Source of the DNA: SFHK01 sp964554795
GTDB taxonomy: Bacteria > Bacillota > Clostridia > Christensenellales > Aristaeellaceae
Length of the DNA: 64,000 bases
Assembly (NCBI GenBank): GCA_964554795.1
Contig: CAZKQB010000007.1
Location: forward strand, 1 to 64,000
Direction of reading: 5' to 3'
Position numbers and translations under genes: made by a program
The notes under the pieces: generated by a model
Told to the model about the DNA's origin: nothing
Database searches by the model: none
What the model saw: the letters and a program-made list of their open reading frames with translations, nothing else
Part shown: piece by piece, positions 1-7,284 of the stretch
Numbering within the stretch: the stretch's first letter is position 1
Layout: the number at the start of each line of letters is the position of its first letter

Positions 1-85
1 CAAGTCTCACTTCTTTTTTGGCAGCGGGTGTGCAAGATGTATTGTAGCGCTACAGTCAATGAAAATCAATGTTGCAGTGTTATCC

Positions 86-114
86 TTGACTGTTAGAGTA
101 TACCATGCTATAAT
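86..114 (+). promoter_or_regulatory. Sigma-A type promoter of the VanZ-family gene
   Basis: The -35 box TTGACT (86-91) and the -10 box TATAAT (109-114) are separated by 17 bases, and a TG at 106-107 makes an extended -10. The match is close to ideal and lies 33 bases before the start codon. Confidence 0.8.
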
Positions 115-147
115 GATCAGACAAAACAGATTGCTGAGGTGTACATA

Positions 148-627
148 ATGACTAAGAAACAGAACGGTATTATCATTACAAACCTTGTTGTGTACTTGCT
201 GATACTTGTTTGGGTTGTTCTGTTCCACGCAACACTTGAAACGCTCAATAGTGCATTTGACCCCGATTATCGTACTATTAATCTCTATTTGTATTTTAAT
301 GGTATTGAATCAATACTAAATGTGTTGGTTTTTGTACCTCTTGGTTTGTATTTTGGTGTATTGTTTGATAAGAACTCTATGATACAGAAGGCTGGATTGG
401 TTGTTGCAACTTCGTTGCTGTTTGAGGTAACGCAGTACATACTCGCGGTGGGGGCAACAGATATTATGGACTTGATTAGCAATACAATCGGTGGAGGGGT
501 GGGACTTGCTATCTGTTTTGTCGCAATGAAGGTTTTGAAAGAACACTTTAACAAAGTGGCGTTGGTTGCGTCTATTCTTTGTACGCTGGCTATGGTTGCT
601 ATTGTCCTGTTTGTTCCTCTGAGATAA
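148..627 (+). CDS. VanZ-family membrane protein
   Basis: A 159-residue, very hydrophobic protein with about four membrane segments. The central pattern (a helix ending VLVFVPLGLYFG, then FEVTQYI and a final helix after DLISNTIGGGVG) is the VanZ-like family signature. Members include the teicoplanin-resistance protein VanZ, but most have no established role. I start it at ATG 148 because GAGGTG at 136-141 sits 6 bases upstream; an in-frame GTG at 139 is inside that ribosome site. The gene is much richer in A+T than everything after 780, it stands alone with its own promoter and terminator, and it may be recently acquired. No van genes are next to it, so antibiotic resistance should not be assumed. 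Confidence 0.8.
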   Translation: MTKKQNGIIITNLVVYLLILVWVVLFHATLETLNSAFDPDYRTINLYLYFNGIESILNVLVFVPLGLYFGVLFDKNSMIQKAGLVVATSLLFEVTQYILAVGATDIMDLISNTIGGGVGLAICFVAMKVLKEHFNKVALVASILCTLAMVAIVLFVPLR

Positions 628-649
628 TAATACATTAAAAGATAAGATA

Positions 650-690
650 ACCACCATTGCTGATTTGAGTATCGGCAATGGTGGTTTGTC
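650..690 (+). terminator. Terminator after the VanZ-family gene
   Basis: An 11-base perfect inverted repeat (ACCACCATTGC at 650-660 with GCAATGGTGGT at 675-685) encloses a 14-base loop and is followed by a short T-rich stretch. It lies 23 bases past the stop codon. The T-tract is weak. Confidence 0.6.
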
Positions 691-768
691 CTGGTAGCCG
701 AACAGGCGTAGAGTATTTTAAGTCTCCGGTGTCTGCTGTTCTACCATTTCAGCACATCCAGCTCTCAT
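691..768 (-). pseudogene. Degenerate tRNA-Leu-like sequence
   Basis: Read on the minus strand, this stretch has a perfect D-stem (GCTG with CAGC), a D-loop with GGTAGA, and an anticodon-like CTTAAAA loop (UAA, Leu). The anticodon stem does not close properly, the variable and T arms do not fold as in a class II tRNA, and only four acceptor bases pair. I read it as a tRNA-Leu remnant, possibly an integration scar. It could also be chance resemblance. Confidence 0.25.
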
Positions 769-782
769 GAGCCGGAAAGAAA

Positions 783-1640
783 TTAGCGAAGACCTCTGCG
801 GCTTAGTTTTCTGCGCAGGCGCTTATTGGTAATCTGGCGCATACCGCAGGAGTAAATCGGAAGACCGATGAGCACGCCAAGGAAGGAGAATACGATCACG
901 ATGAAGGACTTGATGCGGCTCCAATCGGTGGAAACCAGCGAATCTGCGAAGCTTGCAGTTGCCTTGCAGGTAAGAAGGCCCAGATAGGAGAATGCAAGGA
1001 AGAAAAGGAAGCCGAGAATCATCAGGAAGGTGCCATAAACCGTCTTGCGAGGCTTGGAGATGATCAGCATCAGGAAGGCGACGATCAGCGCGCAAAGGGA
1101 CGCAAAATAGTGAATGTTGATTTCCAGCTTGTCCAGATGCGCAAAGCTCAGCCAGTTCATTTCGCAGCTGACAGAACCATACTTCATCACGGCAGTGACA
1201 AGGTTGGAATGCTTGGTCAGGTCGTAGGCAGCGGAGCCGGAGGCAGACGCAGTGACGTCGGGCGCAGCAGTCGGCTCACTGGACGGGTCGGGAGCAGGCG
1301 TAGTTTCAGGCTCAGTGGTATCGGCACTCGGAGTCGGTGTGATCTCAGGTACGGTATTCGTGTTGGCTTCGGATTTCACGCCATATTTCTGCATCGGATG
1401 GCGAATGACATCCATAAAGGACAGGTCGGCAGCTGAAAGCGCAGATTTGATCTCGCTCATCGTGGAAGAAGCATCACTCTGCTTATCGCCGACGATAAAG
1501 CTCTGCAGGGAGAAGGAATCATTGGACTTCTCGGTATTGATCAGATCGGCGTAGATGAAGCCGGTGGCCGTTGCGCTGAAGAGGAACGCAAGGATGAACG
1601 CGACGAACGCGAGCCACTTAATCACTCGGATAACTTTCAT
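783..1640 (-). CDS. Hypothetical four-helix membrane protein with Thr/Pro-rich linker
   Basis: A 285-residue protein that I do not recognise. It begins with a signal-anchor helix (about 10-32), continues with an exposed region that becomes rich in Thr, Pro, Ser and Ala (about 95-140), and ends with three hydrophobic helices (about 175-195, 200-225, 240-265) and an Arg-rich tail. The layout suggests an extracytoplasmic segment between the first and second helices. A GGAGGG ribosome site precedes ATG 1640. It is transcribed away from sigG. No catalytic motif is visible. Confidence 0.7.
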   Translation of the reverse strand: MKVIRVIKWLAFVAFILAFLFSATATGFIYADLINTEKSNDSFSLQSFIVGDKQSDASSTMSEIKSALSAADLSFMDVIRHPMQKYGVKSEANTNTVPEITPTPSADTTEPETTPAPDPSSEPTAAPDVTASASGSAAYDLTKHSNLVTAVMKYGSVSCEMNWLSFAHLDKLEINIHYFASLCALIVAFLMLIISKPRKTVYGTFLMILGFLFFLAFSYLGLLTCKATASFADSLVSTDWSRIKSFIVIVFSFLGVLIGLPIYSCGMRQITNKRLRRKLSRRGLR

Positions 1641-1860
1641 ATATAACCCTCCCGTATTTCCTTCGCGTCCGGCAAACTACGTGCCAGACATATATATTAT
1701 ACCGTTTTACGGTTCATTCGTCAATAGAAAAAGGCGCGAATATTTCAAAAGTATTGAAAAAATTGTAAGAAATATTACACGATGTCAATCAAACCGGAAA
1801 AGAATCACGTGAAATAAAAATGATTTACAATACGGAATAATGTGAAAAATTCAGCAGAAA

Positions 1861-1867
1861 CATACTA
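1861..1867 (+). promoter_or_regulatory. Possible sigma-F/sigma-G -10 element before sigG
   Basis: CATACTA is an exact match to the known -10 consensus used by sigma-G, 91 bases before the sigG start codon. The nearest -35-like box (GGAATA, 1834-1839) is spaced 21 bases away, longer than normal, so the assignment is tentative. Autoregulation of sigG is established in Bacillus. Confidence 0.35.
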
Positions 1868-1902
1868 ATATGTTAAGAAAATGTGGAAATGTAAAAGGAG
1901 GA

Positions 1903-1941
1903 ATGCATAGCCTTTCCAGAGCCGGGCAATACTGGTCGTGA
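1903..1941 (+). CDS. Possible 12-residue leader peptide upstream of sigG
   Basis: ATG 1903 follows a perfect AAAGGAGG (1894-1901) and opens a 12-codon frame ending TGA 1939-1941, 17 bases before the sigG start. The ribosome site is stronger than expected for an untranslated leader. Coupling to sigG is an inference, and no family is known. Confidence 0.3.
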   Translation: MHSLSRAGQYWS

Positions 1942-1958
1942 TCGCTGGAGGTGATTGC

Positions 1959-2732
1959 TTGGCGACGGGAAAGGTGGAAATCTGCGGACTGGATACATCC
2001 AGACTGCCTGTGCTTTCTCAGGAATGCATGCGTGAACTGATTGAAAAAGCGCAGGCGGGCGATAAGGATGCGCGACGTGAACTGATTCAGGGGAATCTGC
2101 GGCTGGTTTTAAGCGTGATTCAGCGTTTTCAGAACCGTGGAGACAACGTGGACGACCTGTTTCAGGTGGGGTGTATTGGGCTGATGAAGGCATTGGACAA
2201 TTTTGATCTCAGTCTGAACGTACGGCCGAGCACGTATTGCGTTCCGATGATTATTGGTGAAATCCGTCGTTATCTGCGGGATAATAACGCGATTCGGGTA
2301 TCTCGTTCGCTTCGTGATACCGCTTACAGGGCCATTCGCACGCGGGACGAGCTCAGCAGCCGCTATGGCAGGGAGGTGGGAATCGGAGACATTGCCCGCG
2401 AAATGGACGTTCCGGAGGAGGACGTTGCGGCGGCAATGGAGGCCATACAAGCGCCAGTTTCGCTCTCTGAACCGGTTTATCAGGATGCGGGAGACGCAGT
2501 ATATGTGATGGATCAGGTGAAGGATGAGCGCGTAAATGAGGACGACTGGGTACGAAGGCTGTCAATTCAGAACGCAATGAACCGGCTTGGGGTGCGCGAG
2601 CGAGGAATTATTGAGCGACGCTTTTTTCAAGGGCGTACGCAGATGGAAGTTGCTTCCGAAATCGGTATCTCGCAAGCGCAGGTTTCGCGCCTTGAAAAGG
2701 CTGCGCTGGCGCAAATGAAGCGTTATATATGA
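1959..2732 (+). CDS. sigG: RNA polymerase sporulation sigma factor SigG
   Basis: A 257-residue sigma-70 family factor. The N-terminal KVEICGLDTSRLPVL is diagnostic of SigG. Region 2 carries NLRLVLSVIQRF, DDLFQVGCIGLMKA and MIIGEIRRYLRDN; region 4 ends with a helix-turn-helix (EVASEIGISQAQVSRLEK). SigG directs late gene expression in the forespore after engulfment. I choose TTG 1959 as the start because GGAGGTG (1947-1953) is correctly placed before it; an upstream in-frame GTG at 1938 would lie before that site. A rare TTG codon would keep translation low. In many Clostridia sigG follows spoIIGA-sigE; those genes are not here, while ylmC lies downstream as usual. Confidence 0.95.
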   Translation: MATGKVEICGLDTSRLPVLSQECMRELIEKAQAGDKDARRELIQGNLRLVLSVIQRFQNRGDNVDDLFQVGCIGLMKALDNFDLSLNVRPSTYCVPMIIGEIRRYLRDNNAIRVSRSLRDTAYRAIRTRDELSSRYGREVGIGDIAREMDVPEEDVAAAMEAIQAPVSLSEPVYQDAGDAVYVMDQVKDERVNEDDWVRRLSIQNAMNRLGVRERGIIERRFFQGRTQMEVASEIGISQAQVSRLEKAALAQMKRYI

Positions 2733-2825
2733 GAATTACGGTATTATTGAGCGAAATTGGCTATATAATCCGTCGGAACGCAAAGGACGCGTACAGCATA
2801 AGATGAAGGCAAAGGGGATGAGCGG

Positions 2826-3071
2826 ATGAGCTTTGCAGATTTGAAGCAGAAGGATGTAATCAACATCTCCGACGGACGGCGACTGGGAAAGCCGATCGAC
2901 GTTACCTTCACCGAAAACGCGCGGATTGATGCCATTGTGGTGCCCGACGGGGGGCAGAGTTTGTCGTCTCTGTTTGGCAAATCACGCGCGGGAATTCAAA
3001 TTCCATGGGAGCGCGTTCAACGAATCGGCGATGACGTAATTCTTGTGGAGATTGGAATGGAGGCATGCTGA
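2826..3071 (+). CDS. ylmC: YlmC/YmxH family PRC-barrel sporulation-associated protein
   Basis: An 81-residue PRC-barrel-like protein of the YlmC/YmxH family: a short beta-rich domain with the conserved opening SFADLKQKDVINISDGRRLG and the closing IPWERVQRIGDDVILVE. The family is almost always found next to sigG or in the ylm cluster of sporulating Firmicutes, and its biochemical role is not established. It lies 93 bases after sigG; a TATAAT at 2764-2769 in the gap could give it a separate transcript, though no good -35 is visible. Confidence 0.85.
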   Translation: MSFADLKQKDVINISDGRRLGKPIDVTFTENARIDAIVVPDGGQSLSSLFGKSRAGIQIPWERVQRIGDDVILVEIGMEAC

Positions 3072-3086
3072 TGGAGGAAGGGGCAT

Positions 3087-3109
3087 CCCGGCACTGTAAA
3101 AGTGCCGGG
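3087..3109. other. Strong hairpin after ylmC
   Basis: CCCGGCAC (3087-3094) and GTGCCGGG (3102-3109) form a perfect 8-base stem with a 7-base loop. No T-tract follows on either strand, so it is either a weak terminator or an RNA-stabilising hairpin. Confidence 0.5.
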
Positions 3110-3147
3110 AAAACCTGAAAATTTCATCAGTTAAAATTAACAAATTC

Positions 3148-3206
3148 TACGTAGGGGGGTGGACGAATGGTCAATATCGTTGTATAATAACAATAGTACG
3201 TAGGGG
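3148..3206 (+). promoter_or_regulatory. nrdR promoter flanked by direct repeats
   Basis: The -35 TGGACG (3160-3165) and -10 TATAAT (3183-3188) are 17 bases apart. The 10-base sequence TACGTAGGGG occurs twice, at 3148-3157 just before the -35 and at 3197-3206 just after the -10. The symmetry around the promoter suggests operator half-sites, although they do not resemble known NrdR boxes. Confidence 0.6.
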
Positions 3207-3220
3207 TTGAGGTAGAAGAC

Positions 3221-3703
3221 GTGAAATGCGTATACTGTGGCCATACGAGTAGCCGCGTGGTTGATTCCCGCCAATCGGAGGACGGAGGTTCCATCCGCAG
3301 AAGGCGCGAATGCGAGAAGTGCTTTCGCAGATTCACAACCTTTGAGAAGGCTGACACTGTGCCGCTCATGGTTATAAAAAAGGATAAGACGCGTCAGATC
3401 TTTGACGCGGACAAGCTGCGCGCGGGCATTATCAAGGCCTGCGAGAAGCGCCCGGTTTCCCGACAGAGGATCGACGAGGTTGTCGATGAAATCGAACGGC
3501 GCGCGTATCGGGAGACCGAGCAGGAGATCACATCCAAGGCCATCGGCGAGATGGTAATGGAAAGTCTGAGGAAGATGGACGAGGTTGCGTATGTGCGCTT
3601 TGCCTGTGTCTACCACCAGTTCCGCGATCTGCAGACGTTTGTGGACGAGCTTGGACGCCTGATCAGTGAAAACCAGGGAAACGCTGACGATGAGGTCAGA
3701 TGA
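3221..3703 (+). CDS. nrdR: Transcriptional repressor NrdR
   Basis: A 160-residue protein with an N-terminal zinc ribbon (CVYC at residues 3-6 and CEKC near 31-34) and an ATP-cone domain (about 50-140). This is the NrdR arrangement: it senses dATP/ATP and represses ribonucleotide reductase genes. The length is typical. It starts with GTG 3221, preceded by GAGGT at a normal distance, giving the family N-terminus MKCVYCGH. It lies 34 bases before the response regulator and may share its transcript. Confidence 0.95.
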   Translation: MKCVYCGHTSSRVVDSRQSEDGGSIRRRRECEKCFRRFTTFEKADTVPLMVIKKDKTRQIFDADKLRAGIIKACEKRPVSRQRIDEVVDEIERRAYRETEQEITSKAIGEMVMESLRKMDEVAYVRFACVYHQFRDLQTFVDELGRLISENQGNADDEVR

Positions 3704-3737
3704 TATATCCAAATACGATAGAAAAGGGGAAACGCAC

Positions 3738-4442
3738 ATGGCTAACAACGAACTGATTCTCGCTGTTGACGACGAGGCCCATATTCTTGAACTGCTTTCA
3801 TTCAATCTGGAAGCTTCCGGATACCGCGTTGTGACGGCGGCGACGGGTGAGGACGCACTGGTTGTCTGTGCACACGAGCGCCCGACGTTGGTTCTGCTGG
3901 ACATCATGCTGCCCGGTATCGACGGTATGGAAGTGTGCAGAAGATTGAAGAGCCAGCCCACCACCGCGGATATTCCGATCATCATGCTGACCGCTAAGGG
4001 CGAAGAAGTGGACAAGATTCTCGGGCTCGAGCTGGGCGCGGATGATTACATCACCAAGCCCTTCTCCGTGCGAGAGCTGATTGCTCGCGTGAAGGCGCTT
4101 CTGCGCCGCGCTGCACCGCAGAACGAGGATGAGGGTATCCTGCACGTTGGCGGACTTACGATCGACGTGGGCAACTACGAAGCCTTCCGCAACGGTGAGA
4201 AGCTCTCCCTGACGCTCAAGGAGTTTGAACTGCTCAAGCTGCTCGTTATTAGCCGCGGTAAGGTTTTGACCCGCGACTTCCTGCTCGATCGCATCTGGGG
4301 CTATGAGTTCTATGGCGAAACCAGAACTGTCGATGTGCACATCCGTCACATCCGCCAGAAGCTGGGTGACGACGCGCACTACATCGAGACGATTCGCGGC
4401 GTCGGCTACAAGTTTAACGATCGTCAGGAAAACAGGCTGTGA
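3738..4442 (+). CDS. OmpR-family response regulator (PhoP/PhoB-like)
   Basis: A 234-residue two-component response regulator. The receiver domain (about 1-120) has the acidic pair D11-D12, the phosphoacceptor D55 in LVLLDIMLPG, and the conserved Lys in ITKPFS. A winged-helix DNA-binding domain (about 135-230) ends in GVGYKF. I start at ATG 3738 with AAGGGG upstream; longer versions add residues foreign to the family. The stop overlaps the kinase start by four bases (GTGA), which implies translational coupling. By neighbour and sequence it is closest to the PhoP/PhoR phosphate-type systems, but no phosphate genes are adjacent. Confidence 0.92.
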   Translation: MANNELILAVDDEAHILELLSFNLEASGYRVVTAATGEDALVVCAHERPTLVLLDIMLPGIDGMEVCRRLKSQPTTADIPIIMLTAKGEEVDKILGLELGADDYITKPFSVRELIARVKALLRRAAPQNEDEGILHVGGLTIDVGNYEAFRNGEKLSLTLKEFELLKLLVISRGKVLTRDFLLDRIWGYEFYGETRTVDVHIRHIRQKLGDDAHYIETIRGVGYKFNDRQENRL

Positions 4443-6217
4443 GATTAAGGGCCGCCCTTATGGCGACCCTGATCAACTTCGTCGTATGCGCGCTGCTGTT
4501 GACTGCGTGTTCGGTAACTGCGGCCAATCTGCAAAATGGGATCTTAGAAGAAGAATTAAAGCTGACATGCCGCCTGTCCACAGAGATGTTGAACAGTGCG
4601 GCATTTCAGGATGATCCCGAGGAATACCTGAACGGAATTGCAGAAGAAGGCAGCATGCTGGTTGCATACTTCCGAAGCGACGGATCGGTCGCCTACAAGA
4701 ACTTCGACTATGACGTAAGCACGCCGACGGATGAAGAGCTTTTGTGCGAAAAAGCGGGCGTGCAAACGTTCCGTCGAACGGGATCCACGGGAAAAAAGCT
4801 GATTTATGCATACATGACGCTTTCGGATGGAAGTGTGCTCGGCTACGGAAAGCAGCAGGTGGGGTGGACGCATGCGCTGGGCGAGTATCTGTGGGTATTC
4901 GTTTTAGTGATTCTGGCCGCGATCATCATGCAGTTTGTGATCATAGAGCGCACGGTTGGCTTGTCTGACCGCATGGTGGAATCTACCATGAAGGTGCTGG
5001 AGGATCTGAGCGAGGGGCGGTTTGACAGCCGCATTACCGACGTGGCTGCAGCGTCGCAGAGCGTGGCTGCCAAGTACAACGCGACGCTTGGGCGCGTGCA
5101 GGATCGCGTGTTCCGCCAGCAACGGCGAAACATCGTTCTTGGGCAGATGCTCAATCAGATGCGGCAGGGATTGATTACGGTAGACCGGGAGAGAAACATT
5201 ACCTTTGCCAACGGCGTGAGCAGCGAGCTGTTCGGCGTGTCCGTGAGGGATGCCGAGGGGCATGCACTGACAGAGGTTTTCCAGAACGAAGAACTGGAAA
5301 AAGTCATCGGCGAGGCAATGGAGATGGGTACAGGCAACGTGTGTACTGCCGATGTGGACGGCAAACGCCCAGGCGGCGGAAACCGGCCGCTGCGCGCGTA
5401 TGCTTCCAGCCTGTTCCGTGAGGGCAAGTGCTCCGGCGCGATGGTCATCGTGGAGGACATTACCGAGCTGCGCAAGCTGGAGCAGGTGCGCACAGACTTC
5501 GCCGCAAATGTGTCTCATGAGATGAAAACGCCGCTTACCTCAATCAAGGGCTTTGTAGAAACGCTTCAGGCGGGCGCGATTGACAATCCGACCATGGCAC
5601 GCAAGTTCCTTGACATCATTATGATAGAGGCAGATCGCCTGACACGCCTGATCAACGATATTCTCTCCATTACCAAGCTGGAATCCGGAGAGGAGGAGGT
5701 AGAGATCAAGCCGATTGCGTTGGACAAGGCTGCAATGGAGGTTTGCGACCTGCTGAAAATTCATGCACAGGAGAAAGAAGTGCGCCTGATCGCCTCGCCG
5801 AATGAGAAGCCGGCTTATGTGATGGGCAATCCTGATCGCGTGAAGCAGCTCCTGATCAACCTGATCGAGAACGGCATAAAGTACAACAAAAATGGCGGAA
5901 GCGTGTCTATCAAGGTGTTCGAGGACAAGACGAATGTGAACCTGATTATTGCCGATACGGGTATCGGCATCAAGGAAGAGCATTTGGGTCGTCTATTCGA
6001 GCGTTTCTATCGCGTGGATAAGGGGCGTTCCCGTGCCATGGGAGGAACGGGTCTTGGCCTGGCCATCGTGAAGCACATCGTAAACACGATGCAGGGCATG
6101 ATTGAGGTGCACTCGAAATACGGCGAGGGCACGGAATTTCTGATTACGCTTCCGCGTGCGCCCGAAAGTGAAGTGGGCGGAAAGCCGGAGGAGGAGAAGG
6201 AGGAAACGAAATGCTGA
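4439..6217 (+). CDS. Sensor histidine kinase (PhoR-like)
   Basis: A 592-residue membrane kinase that would phosphorylate the regulator encoded just upstream. It has a membrane helix at about 8-28, an extracytoplasmic sensor of ~115 residues, a second helix at about 150-170, a HAMP-like linker, a PAS domain (about 235-345), a dimerisation/phosphoacceptor helix with H360 in NVSHEMKTPL, and a catalytic ATPase domain with NLIENGIKYN, DTGIGI and GTGLGLAIVK. The layout matches PhoR. It starts with GTG overlapping the regulator's stop. The C-terminus overlaps the next gene by seven bases. Confidence 0.93.
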   Translation: MRLRAALMATLINFVVCALLLTACSVTAANLQNGILEEELKLTCRLSTEMLNSAAFQDDPEEYLNGIAEEGSMLVAYFRSDGSVAYKNFDYDVSTPTDEELLCEKAGVQTFRRTGSTGKKLIYAYMTLSDGSVLGYGKQQVGWTHALGEYLWVFVLVILAAIIMQFVIIERTVGLSDRMVESTMKVLEDLSEGRFDSRITDVAAASQSVAAKYNATLGRVQDRVFRQQRRNIVLGQMLNQMRQGLITVDRERNITFANGVSSELFGVSVRDAEGHALTEVFQNEELEKVIGEAMEMGTGNVCTADVDGKRPGGGNRPLRAYASSLFREGKCSGAMVIVEDITELRKLEQVRTDFAANVSHEMKTPLTSIKGFVETLQAGAIDNPTMARKFLDIIMIEADRLTRLINDILSITKLESGEEEVEIKPIALDKAAMEVCDLLKIHAQEKEVRLIASPNEKPAYVMGNPDRVKQLLINLIENGIKYNKNGGSVSIKVFEDKTNVNLIIADTGIGIKEEHLGRLFERFYRVDKGRSRAMGGTGLGLAIVKHIVNTMQGMIEVHSKYGEGTEFLITLPRAPESEVGGKPEEEKEETKC

Positions 6218-7191
6218 AGGTAGCAATGATCAGCAAGTGGCATGTACATGCCGAGGGATATGCACGTAGCTTCAACAAAGAAGCAGACGCGTGCGTGACG
6301 TGTGTATGGGACGAGAATCCCGAGCGTGGCCGGGAATGGGCGGCACAGCTGGAGGTTCCGTTTGTGGAAAACTATGACGACGTGCTTGCACGCACGGATG
6401 TCGATGCGGTGGCAATCTGTTCGCCGACCAACATGCATGCGGATCTCATGATTCGCGCGGCAAAGGCCGGCAAGCACATCTTTACCGAAAAGGTGATGTG
6501 CCTAACGACGGAGGAATGCCGGAAGGTAGCGAAGGCGATTGAGGAGAACGGCGTTGTGTTTACGATTTCGTTCCCGCATCGCTGCTTCCCGGAGAACCTG
6601 TTTATTAAGCAGGCGATTGACGAGGGGATGCTGGGCGACGTGACGCTGTTCCGTGTGCGCAACTGTCACAATGGCGCGCTGGCAAATTGGCTGCCGGATT
6701 ATTGGTATGACCCGGAAACCACGGGCGGCGGCGCGATGATGGATCTGGGCGCGCATCCGATGTATCTTTCCCGTTGGTTCATGGGGAAGCCCGTAAGCAT
6801 TCAGTCCCGCTTTACGACGCACACTGGCCGTACGGTGGATGATGATGCCGTGAGTATTATTGGCTTCGAAAGCGGCGCAATGGCAATCTCCGAGACCAGC
6901 CTCGTTTCTCCGTTTACTCCGCGTATCTGCGAGATCTACGGCACTCGCGGCGTAATTCTTTGCGAGGAAGGACGCGTGCGCGTGAAAACAAGCATGCTTC
7001 AGGCAGAGGGTAACGACGGTTGGATTGTACCTAAGCTGCCGAAGGAGCTGCCCTCGCCGCTCAGGCAGTTCATCGATTCCGTTTTGTATGGAAAGCCCGC
7101 GCTTTTCGGAACAAAGGAGGGCATTGAGCTGACGGAGCTGATGGAAAACGCCTATAAGGCTCAGAGCGAGGGAAGAACGGTCGCACTGTAA
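6211..7191 (+). CDS. Gfo/Idh/MocA family NAD(P)-dependent oxidoreductase
   Basis: A 326-residue two-domain dehydrogenase: an N-terminal Rossmann fold that binds NAD(P) and a C-terminal beta-sheet substrate domain. The nucleotide/catalytic loop normally reads EKP; here it is TEKV (about residues 92-95), an unusual substitution. GGGAMMDLGAHPMYL carries the conserved catalytic-region residues D and H. The substrate is unknown and is usually a sugar, inositol or sugar derivative. Its ATG lies inside the kinase gene's last codons with AAGGAGG before it, so it is co-translated with the two-component system. That is an odd pairing and may mean the system responds to a sugar-related signal. Confidence 0.85.
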   Translation: MLKVAMISKWHVHAEGYARSFNKEADACVTCVWDENPERGREWAAQLEVPFVENYDDVLARTDVDAVAICSPTNMHADLMIRAAKAGKHIFTEKVMCLTTEECRKVAKAIEENGVVFTISFPHRCFPENLFIKQAIDEGMLGDVTLFRVRNCHNGALANWLPDYWYDPETTGGGAMMDLGAHPMYLSRWFMGKPVSIQSRFTTHTGRTVDDDAVSIIGFESGAMAISETSLVSPFTPRICEIYGTRGVILCEEGRVRVKTSMLQAEGNDGWIVPKLPKELPSPLRQFIDSVLYGKPALFGTKEGIELTELMENAYKAQSEGRTVAL

Positions 7192-7205
7192 CAAAGAACT
7201 GACGA

Positions 7206-7249
7206 AAAAACGACGCTGTTTCGGCATATCCGGGAACAGCGTCGTTTTT
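7206..7249. terminator. Bidirectional terminator between convergent genes
   Basis: A 15-base perfect inverted repeat (7206-7220 with 7235-7249) ends in T-runs on both strands. It serves the oxidoreductase on the plus strand and the P1 peptidase on the minus strand. Confidence 0.9.
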
Positions 7250-7284
7250 ACATGGTTATGTGAACGGTGTGAGCGAAGGCGTCT

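Noticed and set aside
139..147. GTG 139 as the VanZ-family start
   Set aside because: It overlaps the ribosome binding site GAGGTG, which is correctly spaced for ATG 148.
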